Below, piece by piece: positions 44,976 to 54,110 of a DNA stretch of 64,000 bases. The DNA comes from JABMOV01 sp964344305 (lineage in GTDB: Bacteria; Fidelibacterota; Marinisomatia; Marinisomatales; JABMOV01). Each line of letters begins with the position of its first letter. The first letter of the stretch is position 1. The DNA lies in assembly GCA_964344305.1 (NCBI GenBank), contig CAYFMT010000003.1:62001-126000 (forward strand), given 5' to 3'. The notes beneath the pieces are model-generated. The model was not told the DNA's origin, searched no databases, and saw only the letters and a program-made list of their open reading frames with translations. Both the position numbers and the translations under genes were made by a program.

Positions 44976-45570
44976 CAGGTAACCCCACACATTTAAGATG
45001 ATTTGCCAGTTGATCTCGTAAAAACAGCCTCGCTCTCATGAGTCGGACTTTCACATTTGCTTCAGAAATGTTCAGCACCGTACTGGTATCACGAGTGGAC
45101 ATATTCTCTAAATCCCTCAGGACAAACACGGTTCTGTAATTGTCAGGTAATTCTTCCATTGCCTGGGATAGACAGTGTCTGAATGATTCATCATCCAGTT
45201 TTTCTTCCAGATGATCTGGCCAGTCACTTAACTGATATCCCTTGAAAGTCTGGAATTCAGGTTCATCAATTGATACTGTTTTATCCGACTGTTTCTTCTC
45301 ACGCAGTTTTCCCAATGCCACATTAGTAGCCACACGATACAACCATGTGTAGAAAGATGACTTTCCTGAAAAGGTGTGGATTTTTTTCATCATGAGGATA
45401 AATGTCTCCTGCAGGACATCTTCTGCATCCTCTTCATGGCGCATAATGCGTAAAGCCAGGCTGTATATCCTTGAGGAATAGGTCCTGACCAGAGTTGCGA
45501 TGGCTGCCTTATCACCGGATTTGGCTTTCTCCACTACAGTCGTTTCATTAAAAGATTCATTGGGTTTCAT
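44965..45570 (-). CDS. ECF-type RNA polymerase sigma factor
   Basis: 201 residues. Sigma-70 region 2 is visible as RIMRHEEDAEDVLQETFILM and FYTWLYRVATNVALGKLR, and region 4 as LPDNYRTVFVLRDLENMS and ISEANVKVRLMRARLFLR. There is no region 3, as in ECF factors. It heads an operon with its anti-sigma factor and four or five small redox genes. A TGTAACC (45624-45618) 50 bases upstream resembles ECF -35 elements, so autoregulation is possible. Confidence 0.9.
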   Translation of the reverse strand: MKPNESFNETTVVEKAKSGDKAAIATLVRTYSSRIYSLALRIMRHEEDAEDVLQETFILMMKKIHTFSGKSSFYTWLYRVATNVALGKLREKKQSDKTVSIDEPEFQTFKGYQLSDWPDHLEEKLDDESFRHCLSQAMEELPDNYRTVFVLRDLENMSTRDTSTVLNISEANVKVRLMRARLFLRDQLANHLKCVGLPDEA

Positions 45571-45617
45571 GTTACGGCGATCTGATTACTTCGGATTTGA
45601 TGAAATGATACTGGATT

Positions 45618-45624
45618 GGTTACA
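45618..45624 (-). promoter_or_regulatory. Possible ECF-type -35 element
   Basis: TGTAACC on the minus strand lies 48 bases before the sigma gene start. The AAC core matches common ECF -35 boxes, but no clear -10 (such as CGTC) sits 16-17 bases downstream, so this is weak. Confidence 0.22.
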
Positions 45625-45627
45625 CGA

Positions 45628-47430
45628 TCAGGCCGGGCTAAATGGCCAGAGAGTTGGGATCATGATTATGGCCAAAAACCACAAGATAAATGCCAGAGGG
45701 ATACCCATTCGAAAATAATCCTTAAACTTGTATCCTCCTGGTCCATACACCATCAGGTTGGTTTGATACCCTACCGGAGTTATGAACGATGCAGAAGCGG
45801 CAAAACAAATCACGAAGACAAAAGGTCTTGGATCCAGTCCCATCTGGGCAGCCAGGGATAGTGCCACAGGTGTCATGATAATTGCAGTGGCTGCGTTAGA
45901 GGATATTTCTGTCAATATCATGGTGAGAAGATATAGCAGGGCTATTAATACATAAGGTCCCAGATCAGCCGGGAATGAACTGGACAGAGTGATCAACCAT
46001 CCACCAATCCATTCAGCCGTCCCAGATGATTGAATGACGGTCCCCAGTGGAATAAGTGCGGCTATCAGGATGATGACCTGCCAGCGTATGGCACGATAAG
46101 ATTCATTGGGTGTGATTAGTTTTAAAACCCATAAAACGGCAACGGCAATGAGGGCACCTTTTAGAATGGGAACTATCTGGAATGCTGCCAGCAGTACAAT
46201 GAATACTATCAATGAGAGACTCATCCACCAGAAACGATGTTTCACGAGCTTGGATTTCACTTCCTCAAATACAATGAAGTCGCCACTGTTTCCCATGGAT
46301 TCGATTTTGTCTTTTGGACCATAAACCAGCAATGAGTCAAATGCAGAAAGAATTGTATGAGCGATTTTTTTCCTAAGGATTTCCCCCTCTTTACGTATCG
46401 CAAGGACAAAGGTCCCAAATCGTCTTCTAAAATTGATTTCCTTTAAATTTTTACCGATGAGATCGGAACTTTGGGTTATGAGCAGTTCCACTAAAAGGTT
46501 GTCCCTGTGTTCTAGCTCTTCCTCATTCAATTTCTGGTCAGTAAGCATGGCGACTTTTTCAACCTCCCGCATGCTCACAAAACTATCCAGAGATCCCCTG
46601 ACAATTAGAATATCCCCTGGTTCAAGGACCGTATTTCTAATGTTGGACGTGATATGCTGCCCCGATCGCAGGATGTCTATTACTGTTACATCATAATTGT
46701 GGTTCAAATTACGTTCAAGACAAGTCCGTCCAATCAAAGGGGAATCTTCTAGGATTTTTAATTCAGTTAAGAACCCTCCCATGTGATAGGATTTTGTTAA
46801 ACTGGTTGCAACAGTTCGGGAAGGCAATAATCGTCTGGAAAACAGAATGATGAATGTAATTCCAACCCCAACGATGATCACACCATACTTTGTGAATTCA
46901 AACATGCCCAATGGGCCTTGCCCGGGATATTGAATCAGGATGGAATTCACAAGAAGGTTTGTGGATGTTCCCACCAGCGTCATGGTTCCACCCAGAATGG
47001 CGGCATAGGACAGTGGAATTAACAGCTTTGATGGACTCATGCCATAGGATTGTGCAATTCGGATGGTGACTGGAATGAATATGGCTACAATGGCTGTATT
47101 GTTGACTAATGATGATGCAATGGCAATAGAGACCAGGTACACAATTAACCCTAAAGTCATGGATCTGGAAATCATTTGGTTTATCTTTACAACCATGTAT
47201 TCAAGCACATGGGTTTTTTCAATGGCGCTGGTTAGAATAAATAATAGTGCGATTGTAATGACCGCAGGATTCGCAAACCCGGAAATAGCTTCTTCTGGAG
47301 AAAGAAAGCCACCAATCAATAGCAAGGCAAGAATGAATACTGCTGTGACATCAATGGGGAATTTTTCTGTTACAAACAGAAGGAATGCCAGAAAAACAAT
47401 GGCAAGGACGATGGCAATTTCGATAGTCAT
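45628..47430 (-). CDS. SLC13/DASS-family permease with two TrkA-C domains
   Basis: 600 residues. N-terminal helices (EIAIVLAIVFLAFLLFVTEK, GFANPAVITIALLFILTSAI) and the family signature SLVNNTAIVAIFIPVTIRIA are followed by two soluble TrkA-C/RCK_C domains between the halves (LTELKILEDSPLIGRTCLER and QSSDLIGKNLKEINFRRRFG). The second half repeats the motif (EISSNAATAIIMTPVALSL, ASASFITPVGYQTNLMVYGP). Such proteins co-transport sulfate, dicarboxylates or similar anions with Na+ or H+; the RCK_C domains sense a ligand. AGGTGA precedes the ATG. Confidence 0.88.
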   Translation of the reverse strand: MTIEIAIVLAIVFLAFLLFVTEKFPIDVTAVFILALLLIGGFLSPEEAISGFANPAVITIALLFILTSAIEKTHVLEYMVVKINQMISRSMTLGLIVYLVSIAIASSLVNNTAIVAIFIPVTIRIAQSYGMSPSKLLIPLSYAAILGGTMTLVGTSTNLLVNSILIQYPGQGPLGMFEFTKYGVIIVGVGITFIILFSRRLLPSRTVATSLTKSYHMGGFLTELKILEDSPLIGRTCLERNLNHNYDVTVIDILRSGQHITSNIRNTVLEPGDILIVRGSLDSFVSMREVEKVAMLTDQKLNEEELEHRDNLLVELLITQSSDLIGKNLKEINFRRRFGTFVLAIRKEGEILRKKIAHTILSAFDSLLVYGPKDKIESMGNSGDFIVFEEVKSKLVKHRFWWMSLSLIVFIVLLAAFQIVPILKGALIAVAVLWVLKLITPNESYRAIRWQVIILIAALIPLGTVIQSSGTAEWIGGWLITLSSSFPADLGPYVLIALLYLLTMILTEISSNAATAIIMTPVALSLAAQMGLDPRPFVFVICFAASASFITPVGYQTNLMVYGPGGYKFKDYFRMGIPLAFILWFLAIIMIPTLWPFSPA

Positions 47431-47489
47431 TTCAGTCGCTCACCTGTTGAATAAGCTGGGTGATCATAATAAGGTTATGAATCTATTAA

Positions 47490-49184
47490 TCAGTTTCCTA
47501 CTTCATCAATCTGGGATGGGCTCATGAATTGATTAGCGTATTCCAGATAGATCTTCTTATCCACAAAAACATCAAACAAATCCGGATCAATATGGGCATC
47601 ATTTCGCATGAATCCAAGAATCCGCATGGCCTGGCTTAATGTCTTGCCCTTTTTATATGGACGATCCGCCGCCGTTAATGCTTCGAATATATCTGCAATA
47701 GCCATGATCCTGGCCTGGACAGACATTTCATCTCTTGTGAGACCCATAGGATACCCCGTACCATCCAGTTTTTCGTGGTGACCTCCGGCATATTCCGGTA
47801 CACGTTGCAAATGTTTGGGATATGGAAGCTCATTCAACATATTGATGGTCTGAACAATATGGTCATTGATGACTTTGCGTTCTTCATGTGTCAAGGTCCC
47901 GCGCGCAATATGAAGATTGTATAACTCATTCTCATCGAGGATTGGTTTGTTTATTCCATTATCCTTCCATGTATACGAGGTGGCAATCTTAGTAACCCTG
48001 TCCTTAAGCTCCTGACTCATAAATTCACCACCCACATTGCATTCTGCAATGAAGTCAAAATCTTCCCTGATTTTCTGGATGGATTTTTTGAGATTTTTCC
48101 GAATGGTTCGAATACGTTTCTTTGTATCATCATCAGATAAGGAATCATCTCGTTCTGCCTTGAGTTGTGCTTTCAGGGCGCGAACTTCAGCATCCCTGAC
48201 CAATACTTCAAAACGTACTTTAACCGTATCAATTCTATCGTATATCGTTTCCAGTTTTGTGGATTTATCCACCACATACTCCGGTGTAGTCACTTTTCCA
48301 CAATCATGAAGCCATGCTGCAATCTTTAGTTCATACATTTCTTCTTCGGTAAAGCTTATATCTGCCATAGGACCATCATCCATGTTGTGCACGGCTTCTG
48401 CGAGCATAAGTGTTATGGCTGGAACTCGCTCACAATGACCACCTGTATATGGTGATTTTGCGTCAATAGCCGATGCAATCAATTTGATGAATGACTCGAA
48501 TAAAACTTCAAGGTCCTTAATAAGGTTTTTATTCGTGATCACCACGGCAGCCTGACCCGCAAGACCTTCAACCAGTTTTTGAACCTCTTTTGAAAAAGAT
48601 ATAGTTTCTCCAGAACCAGAATCAGTCGCATTAAGCAATTGCAATACACCTATGATTTCGTCCTGGTGGTTTTTCAAAGGCACTGTTAAAAATGATTTAG
48701 ATCTATAACCTGTTTTTTCATCGAATGACTTCGTCCCGCTAAAATCAAATCCTTCCACCTCGTAGGCATCTTCAATATTGACGGTTTCACCTGTCAGACC
48801 AACATAAGCAGCATTCATGGATGTATTGGGCTTTCCATCTTCACCATAGAGACGAACAGGGTAAAACGGAATATCCTTTCCAGATGTGCCTCCCATATGG
48901 AAATTGAGTGAGTCAGTCATCATAATCTCGAATTTCAGCCGCTGGTCATCCGTCATCATATACAGGGTGCCACCATCCGCATTGGTGATACGCTTTGCTT
49001 CCAACAGAATCATTTCCAGCAATCGATCCATGTTTTTTTCTTTTGTTAAAGACAGACCGATCTCAGATAATCGGTTGATTTGTGAGTTCAGATACTGAAT
49101 GTATTTGCGCAGGTTCTCCGGAGCCTTATCAAGGGCCGCTGAAATTTCTTCCGGAGACAAATGAAAATGGGAATTGTTCTTCAT
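47490..49184 (-). CDS. GAF and HD-GYP domain cyclic-di-GMP phosphodiesterase
   Basis: 564 residues, cytosolic. A GAF domain (about 50-215: MDRLLEMILLEAKRITNADG, GYRSKSFLTVPLKNHQDEI) is followed by an HD-GYP domain: GGHCERVP (about 248), metal-binding HDCGK (about 294) and HHEKLDGTGYP (about 465). About 110 charged, coiled-coil-like residues are inserted between the HD and the next helices, longer than in standard HD-GYPs. It probably hydrolyses c-di-GMP (or a related dinucleotide) under control of the GAF ligand. It is divergent from the long acyl-CoA-ligase fusion gene. No strong ribosome site is seen. Confidence 0.87.
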   Translation of the reverse strand: MKNNSHFHLSPEEISAALDKAPENLRKYIQYLNSQINRLSEIGLSLTKEKNMDRLLEMILLEAKRITNADGGTLYMMTDDQRLKFEIMMTDSLNFHMGGTSGKDIPFYPVRLYGEDGKPNTSMNAAYVGLTGETVNIEDAYEVEGFDFSGTKSFDEKTGYRSKSFLTVPLKNHQDEIIGVLQLLNATDSGSGETISFSKEVQKLVEGLAGQAAVVITNKNLIKDLEVLFESFIKLIASAIDAKSPYTGGHCERVPAITLMLAEAVHNMDDGPMADISFTEEEMYELKIAAWLHDCGKVTTPEYVVDKSTKLETIYDRIDTVKVRFEVLVRDAEVRALKAQLKAERDDSLSDDDTKKRIRTIRKNLKKSIQKIREDFDFIAECNVGGEFMSQELKDRVTKIATSYTWKDNGINKPILDENELYNLHIARGTLTHEERKVINDHIVQTINMLNELPYPKHLQRVPEYAGGHHEKLDGTGYPMGLTRDEMSVQARIMAIADIFEALTAADRPYKKGKTLSQAMRILGFMRNDAHIDPDLFDVFVDKKIYLEYANQFMSPSQIDEVGN

Positions 49185-49266
49185 ATCAATCTAGACCTTA
49201 CTTGGATGAAATCTAGTAAGAGTTTTTCCCATTCTCAACAGATTGAACACTTGTTTTCTATGTGGA

Positions 49267-49295
49267 TTCTTGGAAGTGGGAACGGATACTATAAT
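49267..49295 (+). promoter_or_regulatory. Candidate promoter for the acyl-CoA-ligase fusion gene
   Basis: A consensus -10 TATAAT (49290-49295) has a poor -35 (TTCTTG, 49267-49272) at 17 bases. The -10 ends 22 bases before the ATG at 49318. This is one reason to reject the longer in-frame start at 49243, which would lie upstream of the promoter. Confidence 0.45.
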
Positions 49296-49317
49296 AAAAA
49301 CCTTCCTATATTTTCAC

Positions 49318-52300
49318 ATGGAAAAACAGGCGCTACAGCAGATTAACCAATTCATTAAATCCGCTGAGAAAAATCAAATAATTCCTGCCGTCAGTCTTCT
49401 AGACATGGGTCAAATGCTTCTTGATCAGGAATCGGATATAGTTATCATCCATTCTTTTCTGGAACTGGGTCATTTTTCCATCATCAACCAGATATTTGCA
49501 GATTCACCTTACTTGAATGAATGGCTCGACCTCCTGGTGAAACTCATAAAAAAATCCGGTTACCATATAGGGTTCTGCCTGCAACAGCGTGTGGAGCGGT
49601 ACGGGGACAAGCCACTATTTCTTCTGCCTCATGGCAGGGATGTGACACCTGTAACGTATTCAGATGCCTGGTCACAGATAGGCAGGATTGGATCATCCAT
49701 CCATGCTATTTCAGTGAATGAATCAAGACCGGTGATTGGTATTTTTACACCGAATTCTCATCATGGTGCTATGGTGGATCTGGCATGTCTCAGTTTTGGT
49801 TTTCGCATCATTCCTATCCCGGCAAACGTGCCCCTGGAATACCTGAAATTCATCATCGAACATGGTGGGGTTACCCACATGTTTGCCGGAGGATCGACTC
49901 AGGTGAATCTTGTGTTTCAGTTACAAAAAATTGGACAATTGCCACACACCATTTTTTTACCAGGGGTAGAGGAGACTGAATCTGAAATTTTAAGCTGGGA
50001 GACTTTTCTGTCAGTATCCCCTGAAAATCTGTTTGATGCTCCGGTGCCATCGGATATGGATGAAACAGTATCGATTATGTATACCTCGGGAACAACAGCC
50101 AATCCAAAGGGGATCATCTTTGATCATACAAATATTATGTCTAAACGATTTGCCCGAGCCCTGGCCCTGCCAAAAATATCCAGTGATGATACTTATCTAT
50201 CGTATTTACCCCTGTTTCATACATTCGGGCGATTTCTTGAATTGACAGGTGCCATTTTCTGGGGAGCAACGTATACATTCGCTGAGTCCCCATCTTTCAA
50301 ATCCCTTGTAAAGGATTTTTCTTTAGTTAAACCATCCATTTTTATCAGTATCCCAAAACGATGGCAACAGATTTATGATACTGTCATGGAATCCAATAAT
50401 AATGCAACAACTTCAAAAGAGGATCTGAGAAAGTTTCTTCAAAAAACCACGGGGAAACATTTGAAGTGGGGATTGTCTGCTGCAGGGTATCTTGACCCCG
50501 TTGTATTTACCTTTTTTCAAGATCATGGAATTCAATTGCTCAGTGGATACGGAATGACCGAAGCCACAGGTGGTATCCTTATGACACCACCTGGAGATTA
50601 TGTGCAGGATTCTGTGGGTAAGCCATTGCCTGGTATTGAAGCAAAGCTCGGCGAGGAAAATGAACTATTGATTGAAGGGCCGTACGTATCCAAGGGATAT
50701 TATCCAAAGTCTCCTGAGGGTACCTTCGTCGATGGCTGGTTCCGAACCGGTGATGTTTTTAGAGAAAAAAAGGGTCATTTCTATATCATCGACCGAATAA
50801 AGGAGATATATAAGAATAGCCGCGGCCAGACCATCTCCCCTCAAAAAATTGAAAATATGTTCAAGGATTTTGATGCAGTAAAATCAGCATTTCTGGTAGG
50901 GGATGGCCTCGAGTACAATACAGTGCTGATATATCCTGCCACGGATCAGATACCCAATGAGATTAATAGGGATGATCGTGACGCAATTCACGAATACTTT
51001 AATACACTAGTACAATCCGTTAACAGCTTTCTACCATCCTATGAACGGGTGGTGAGTTACATAATCATTGAAAGAGATTTTTCAGCCGAAAAAGGAGAAT
51101 TGACACCTAAAAACACCTATAAACGGAAAATTATCCTGTCTCATTTTTCCAGAGAGATTGAATCCATGTACAGGAAGGAGTATTCAGTCCTGTCCCATGA
51201 GCAGTGCGAAATCAGGTTCCCAAACTGGTTACTGAGAGAAAAAGGAATGCTGCGAACAGATTATGTCTGGGACGGAAAAACAATCTCATGCGAAAAAACA
51301 AAAGAATCTCTTCATCTGGAATTCGATGAAAAAACCATACAGATTGGTGACTATATCTATGAGATATCCTACCCTGTGCTGGACCTGGATACGTTTATTC
51401 GATTACCACAACTTTGGTTGGGAAACGGTCCATTTACTGAATTTGTTGGATCTTCGGTTTTTCGCATACATAAATCAGACAGGTCCACCAATGTTATCCT
51501 TATCGAGGAATCCATCTTCAATCAACAGGTTCAATCAATTACCCTGTCCCCTGCGTTTAAGACAGATGTTCGGAAGGATCGGTTTACACTGGAAAATTTT
51601 CATATCTCAGCAAAAGTACTGCATCAGAAGCGTAGTGTTGACAACTCAACAGCCATGAATCATCTATCCCGGGCTATTCAGCTGGAAACAGGACAGATGC
51701 AGCAAATTGCGAAAAATGTACTGCTAAGAATGCGATATCATCCTTCACCCAGATTGAGATTACGGGCTATTGAACAATTATTATCTAGTCTATCAGGAAA
51801 TGAATTCATAAATCTATTCCTGGAAACTCATGATTTTGCATTCAATCTGGATTTAACTGACGAACTTGATATCGATGCCCGACTGCTCACCAATAGTCAT
51901 TTTCAGGCAATCCTATCTTACTTGAAGTATATGCGCTTCAATATCCATGAATTTGATGGAAAAGGATTGTCAATGGCCAGTGTGCTATTAGGATGTCTTG
52001 TACAATACTGTACGGACCATCCCGCTTCTTATATTTTTGCTCGGTCAGAGATAAACTGGTGGAAAATGTTATCTCCTGAGGAAAATATCCGATTACATGC
52101 CCGTAAAATGGAATATCAACTGACCCACGATTTAAGAAACTGGATAGGTGATAATACTCATATTGCAATCGATATGGACACCGGACGCGAGTATAACTGG
52201 TCCGATGTACTGGCATTCGACTCTACCGTTGAAGAGAAACACAGGGAGGTACTGACAAAGGTCTTCGTTGAAACATCCATCGTGAAAGAAACCATTTTTC

Positions 52301-53925
52301 TCATAACCAAAAGGCAATTGGTTCAACTCAATGATATTCCACAAAACGGTATCTGGATATCTCTGTTGGGACAGCGTCATGGTAAAAGTGTATTTCGTGT
52401 TCTAGTCCAGACCCGCTCTCAAAAGGCATTCAATTTTGTCATCAACTATAACGAACATTTGGATACATCATTTTTCGAAGACGAAATCCAGTGGCTTCTT
52501 GTGATGGGTTCAGATGAAAAAGGACGGAAACTTGTTGAAAAGTTTGGGGGTTACTGGTCCGAATATTCACTATATACTGAAGAATATATCCCTGGTGAAA
52601 CGCTCCACCAATACCTGGATCGACACCGAGATGAGATTGGCAAGAAACAGGCAATAGATAGATGGCAAATGCGCTGGCTTCACTTTATATGGAATGGATG
52701 CATGGCCTACATTGATTTCTGGTACAGAACCGGGTATACACTTGGAATTCAATCTCCATCACCAAAGAATTTGATCATTCCTGAATATGATTATACTTCA
52801 GGCACCCGCCTTATTTCAATTTCCGGCAGGGATGCCCAGACGGATATCACCTCCCTGTTATTTGGTTTGTACGAACAGTTTATTCTTGAAACGGAATCTG
52901 AGTTTACCGGGCTTGAACATATGTCTGACTGGGAAGTGATCTTTACAGCACTTATTCAAGTCATATCTGTTAAATCCGGATTGATGTTGCTGAATGAATT
53001 CAAACAGGATATTGAAAAAGATAAATGGAAAATCAGAGCCAAAAGTCATGGCTTAAACTCAAATAGAATATCACGGTATATTTCAGATATCGATGATTTT
53101 GGAGTATTGACAAAGCAGGTGACATTTGCTGCCCTAAGGTTTAATCGATGGATGGAGCTAAATCAGGAAGCTACCAAGGAAGCTCGTGGAACCGTACTCC
53201 TGGATTTATACAAGGATTATCATTTAAGGGATCTCATTGATGATTACCCTGAAACCAGAATTCGCTTCTTCCTGTTGACATGCTTCAAGAATGCAAGCTC
53301 AATGCTTACCAATAAACTTTTACGATTGCAGAAGGATGTGAGGGCAAGGAGAATTTCTTTGGAGGACCTGGATTTTCAAATTCAAGGTTTGATTGAAACC
53401 ATGGACCTGTCTGAAGAGGATGAATACTTCCTGACACGCCTGTTGTTTGAGCATGTTCAGGCGTCGGATTTTGGGAAACTCGTAACATGGGACACGGGAC
53501 ATCAAGGTCATTTAGATCTTATCAGTATTGTAGAGGATTCAATGTCAAACCGATACAGAATTCGACCTGCTTTCCATCCGAAAGAAATTGCTGCTTTTTA
53601 TGGTATTCTATCTAAAGCAAATATGAAGACATCTTTTCATCAGAAACACCAATTCCTCCTGCTGATTACCTCATCGGACCACATCATAGGAGGTATTTAC
53701 TGGAAGGATGCAGGAAATAAAACGGCTTATCTTGAACGTATTGTTATTTCCTATGAGTACAGGAAGAAGAATTTAAGTACCACATTGCTGAGTGAATTTT
53801 TCCAGCGACTTATTCACCTGAATTTTCAGCATGTTACAGTTGGATATTTCCAGGCAGGTCTATTTTATAAGCATGGATTTTCTATAGATAAACAATTTGG
53901 CGGACTTGTAAAACACTTGAAATAA
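49318..53925 (+). CDS. Giant fusion: AMP-forming acyl-CoA ligase, kinase-like middle region, GNAT domain
   Basis: 1,535 residues from the ATG at 49318. Residues about 75-610 form an ANL-superfamily acyl-CoA ligase: P-loop IMYTSGTTANPKG (about 256), LLSGYGMTEATGG, GWFRTGDVFREKKGHFYIID and IKEIYKNSRGQTISPQKIE. All key motifs are intact, so fatty-acid activation to acyl-CoA is likely. Residues about 780-980 are helical and HEAT-like. Residues about 1017-1200 vaguely resemble a protein-kinase/APH fold (YTEEYIPGETLHQYL as hinge, SPSPKNLII as catalytic loop), without a clear HRD or DFG. The end (about 1421-1535) is GNAT-like (LERIVISYEYRKKNLSTTLL, AGLFYKHGFSIDKQFGG). Possibly the ligase makes an acyl-CoA used by the GNAT domain. 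Only the ligase assignment is firm. Confidence 0.8.
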   Translation: MEKQALQQINQFIKSAEKNQIIPAVSLLDMGQMLLDQESDIVIIHSFLELGHFSIINQIFADSPYLNEWLDLLVKLIKKSGYHIGFCLQQRVERYGDKPLFLLPHGRDVTPVTYSDAWSQIGRIGSSIHAISVNESRPVIGIFTPNSHHGAMVDLACLSFGFRIIPIPANVPLEYLKFIIEHGGVTHMFAGGSTQVNLVFQLQKIGQLPHTIFLPGVEETESEILSWETFLSVSPENLFDAPVPSDMDETVSIMYTSGTTANPKGIIFDHTNIMSKRFARALALPKISSDDTYLSYLPLFHTFGRFLELTGAIFWGATYTFAESPSFKSLVKDFSLVKPSIFISIPKRWQQIYDTVMESNNNATTSKEDLRKFLQKTTGKHLKWGLSAAGYLDPVVFTFFQDHGIQLLSGYGMTEATGGILMTPPGDYVQDSVGKPLPGIEAKLGEENELLIEGPYVSKGYYPKSPEGTFVDGWFRTGDVFREKKGHFYIIDRIKEIYKNSRGQTISPQKIENMFKDFDAVKSAFLVGDGLEYNTVLIYPATDQIPNEINRDDRDAIHEYFNTLVQSVNSFLPSYERVVSYIIIERDFSAEKGELTPKNTYKRKIILSHFSREIESMYRKEYSVLSHEQCEIRFPNWLLREKGMLRTDYVWDGKTISCEKTKESLHLEFDEKTIQIGDYIYEISYPVLDLDTFIRLPQLWLGNGPFTEFVGSSVFRIHKSDRSTNVILIEESIFNQQVQSITLSPAFKTDVRKDRFTLENFHISAKVLHQKRSVDNSTAMNHLSRAIQLETGQMQQIAKNVLLRMRYHPSPRLRLRAIEQLLSSLSGNEFINLFLETHDFAFNLDLTDELDIDARLLTNSHFQAILSYLKYMRFNIHEFDGKGLSMASVLLGCLVQYCTDHPASYIFARSEINWWKMLSPEENIRLHARKMEYQLTHDLRNWIGDNTHIAIDMDTGREYNWSDVLAFDSTVEEKHREVLTKVFVETSIVKETIFLITKRQLVQLNDIPQNGIWISLLGQRHGKSVFRVLVQTRSQKAFNFVINYNEHLDTSFFEDEIQWLLVMGSDEKGRKLVEKFGGYWSEYSLYTEEYIPGETLHQYLDRHRDEIGKKQAIDRWQMRWLHFIWNGCMAYIDFWYRTGYTLGIQSPSPKNLIIPEYDYTSGTRLISISGRDAQTDITSLLFGLYEQFILETESEFTGLEHMSDWEVIFTALIQVISVKSGLMLLNEFKQDIEKDKWKIRAKSHGLNSNRISRYISDIDDFGVLTKQVTFAALRFNRWMELNQEATKEARGTVLLDLYKDYHLRDLIDDYPETRIRFFLLTCFKNASSMLTNKLLRLQKDVRARRISLEDLDFQIQGLIETMDLSEEDEYFLTRLLFEHVQASDFGKLVTWDTGHQGHLDLISIVEDSMSNRYRIRPAFHPKEIAAFYGILSKANMKTSFHQKHQFLLLITSSDHIIGGIYWKDAGNKTAYLERIVISYEYRKKNLSTTLLSEFFQRLIHLNFQHVTVGYFQAGLFYKHGFSIDKQFGGLVKHLK

Positions 53926-53930
53926 ATCAG

Positions 53931-54013
53931 TACCGGGAAAGGGACTCGAACCCTCACATCCAAAGGATACCAGATCCTAAATCTGGCGCGTCTACCAATT
54001 CCGCCATCCCGGT
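53931..54013 (-). tRNA. tRNA-Leu (anticodon UAG)
   Basis: 83 nt. The acceptor ACCGGGA pairs with TCCCGGT; discriminator A; no encoded CCA. The D-arm GGCGGAATTGGTAGACGC is of the leucine type. The anticodon stem CCAGA/TCTGG encloses TTTAGGA, giving UAG, which reads CUA. A long variable arm (TATCCTTTGGATG) and a T-arm with GGTTCGAGTC follow. It is convergent with the ligase fusion gene, whose stop is 5 bases away. Confidence 0.96.
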
Positions 54014-54058
54014 AGTAATAAAACGGGTGAAATTACATGTTCACGATATTGCGCAAAA

Positions 54059-54089
54059 TAAAAAAGGGCATCACATGGATGCCCTTTTT
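54059..54089 (-). terminator. Rho-independent terminator after the cohesin-like protein gene
   Basis: The stem GGGCATC/GATGCCC (54066-54072 and 54078-54084) has a 5-nt loop and A/T-run flanks. The A/T flanks extend the stem and may make it work in both directions. Confidence 0.88.
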
Positions 54090-54110
54090 CGTAATCATTT
54101 CTATATACGA

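Noticed and set aside
49243..49317. Upstream in-frame start of the ligase fusion
   Set aside because: The added 25 residues are not conserved-looking and the start would precede the best promoter -10 (49290-49295).
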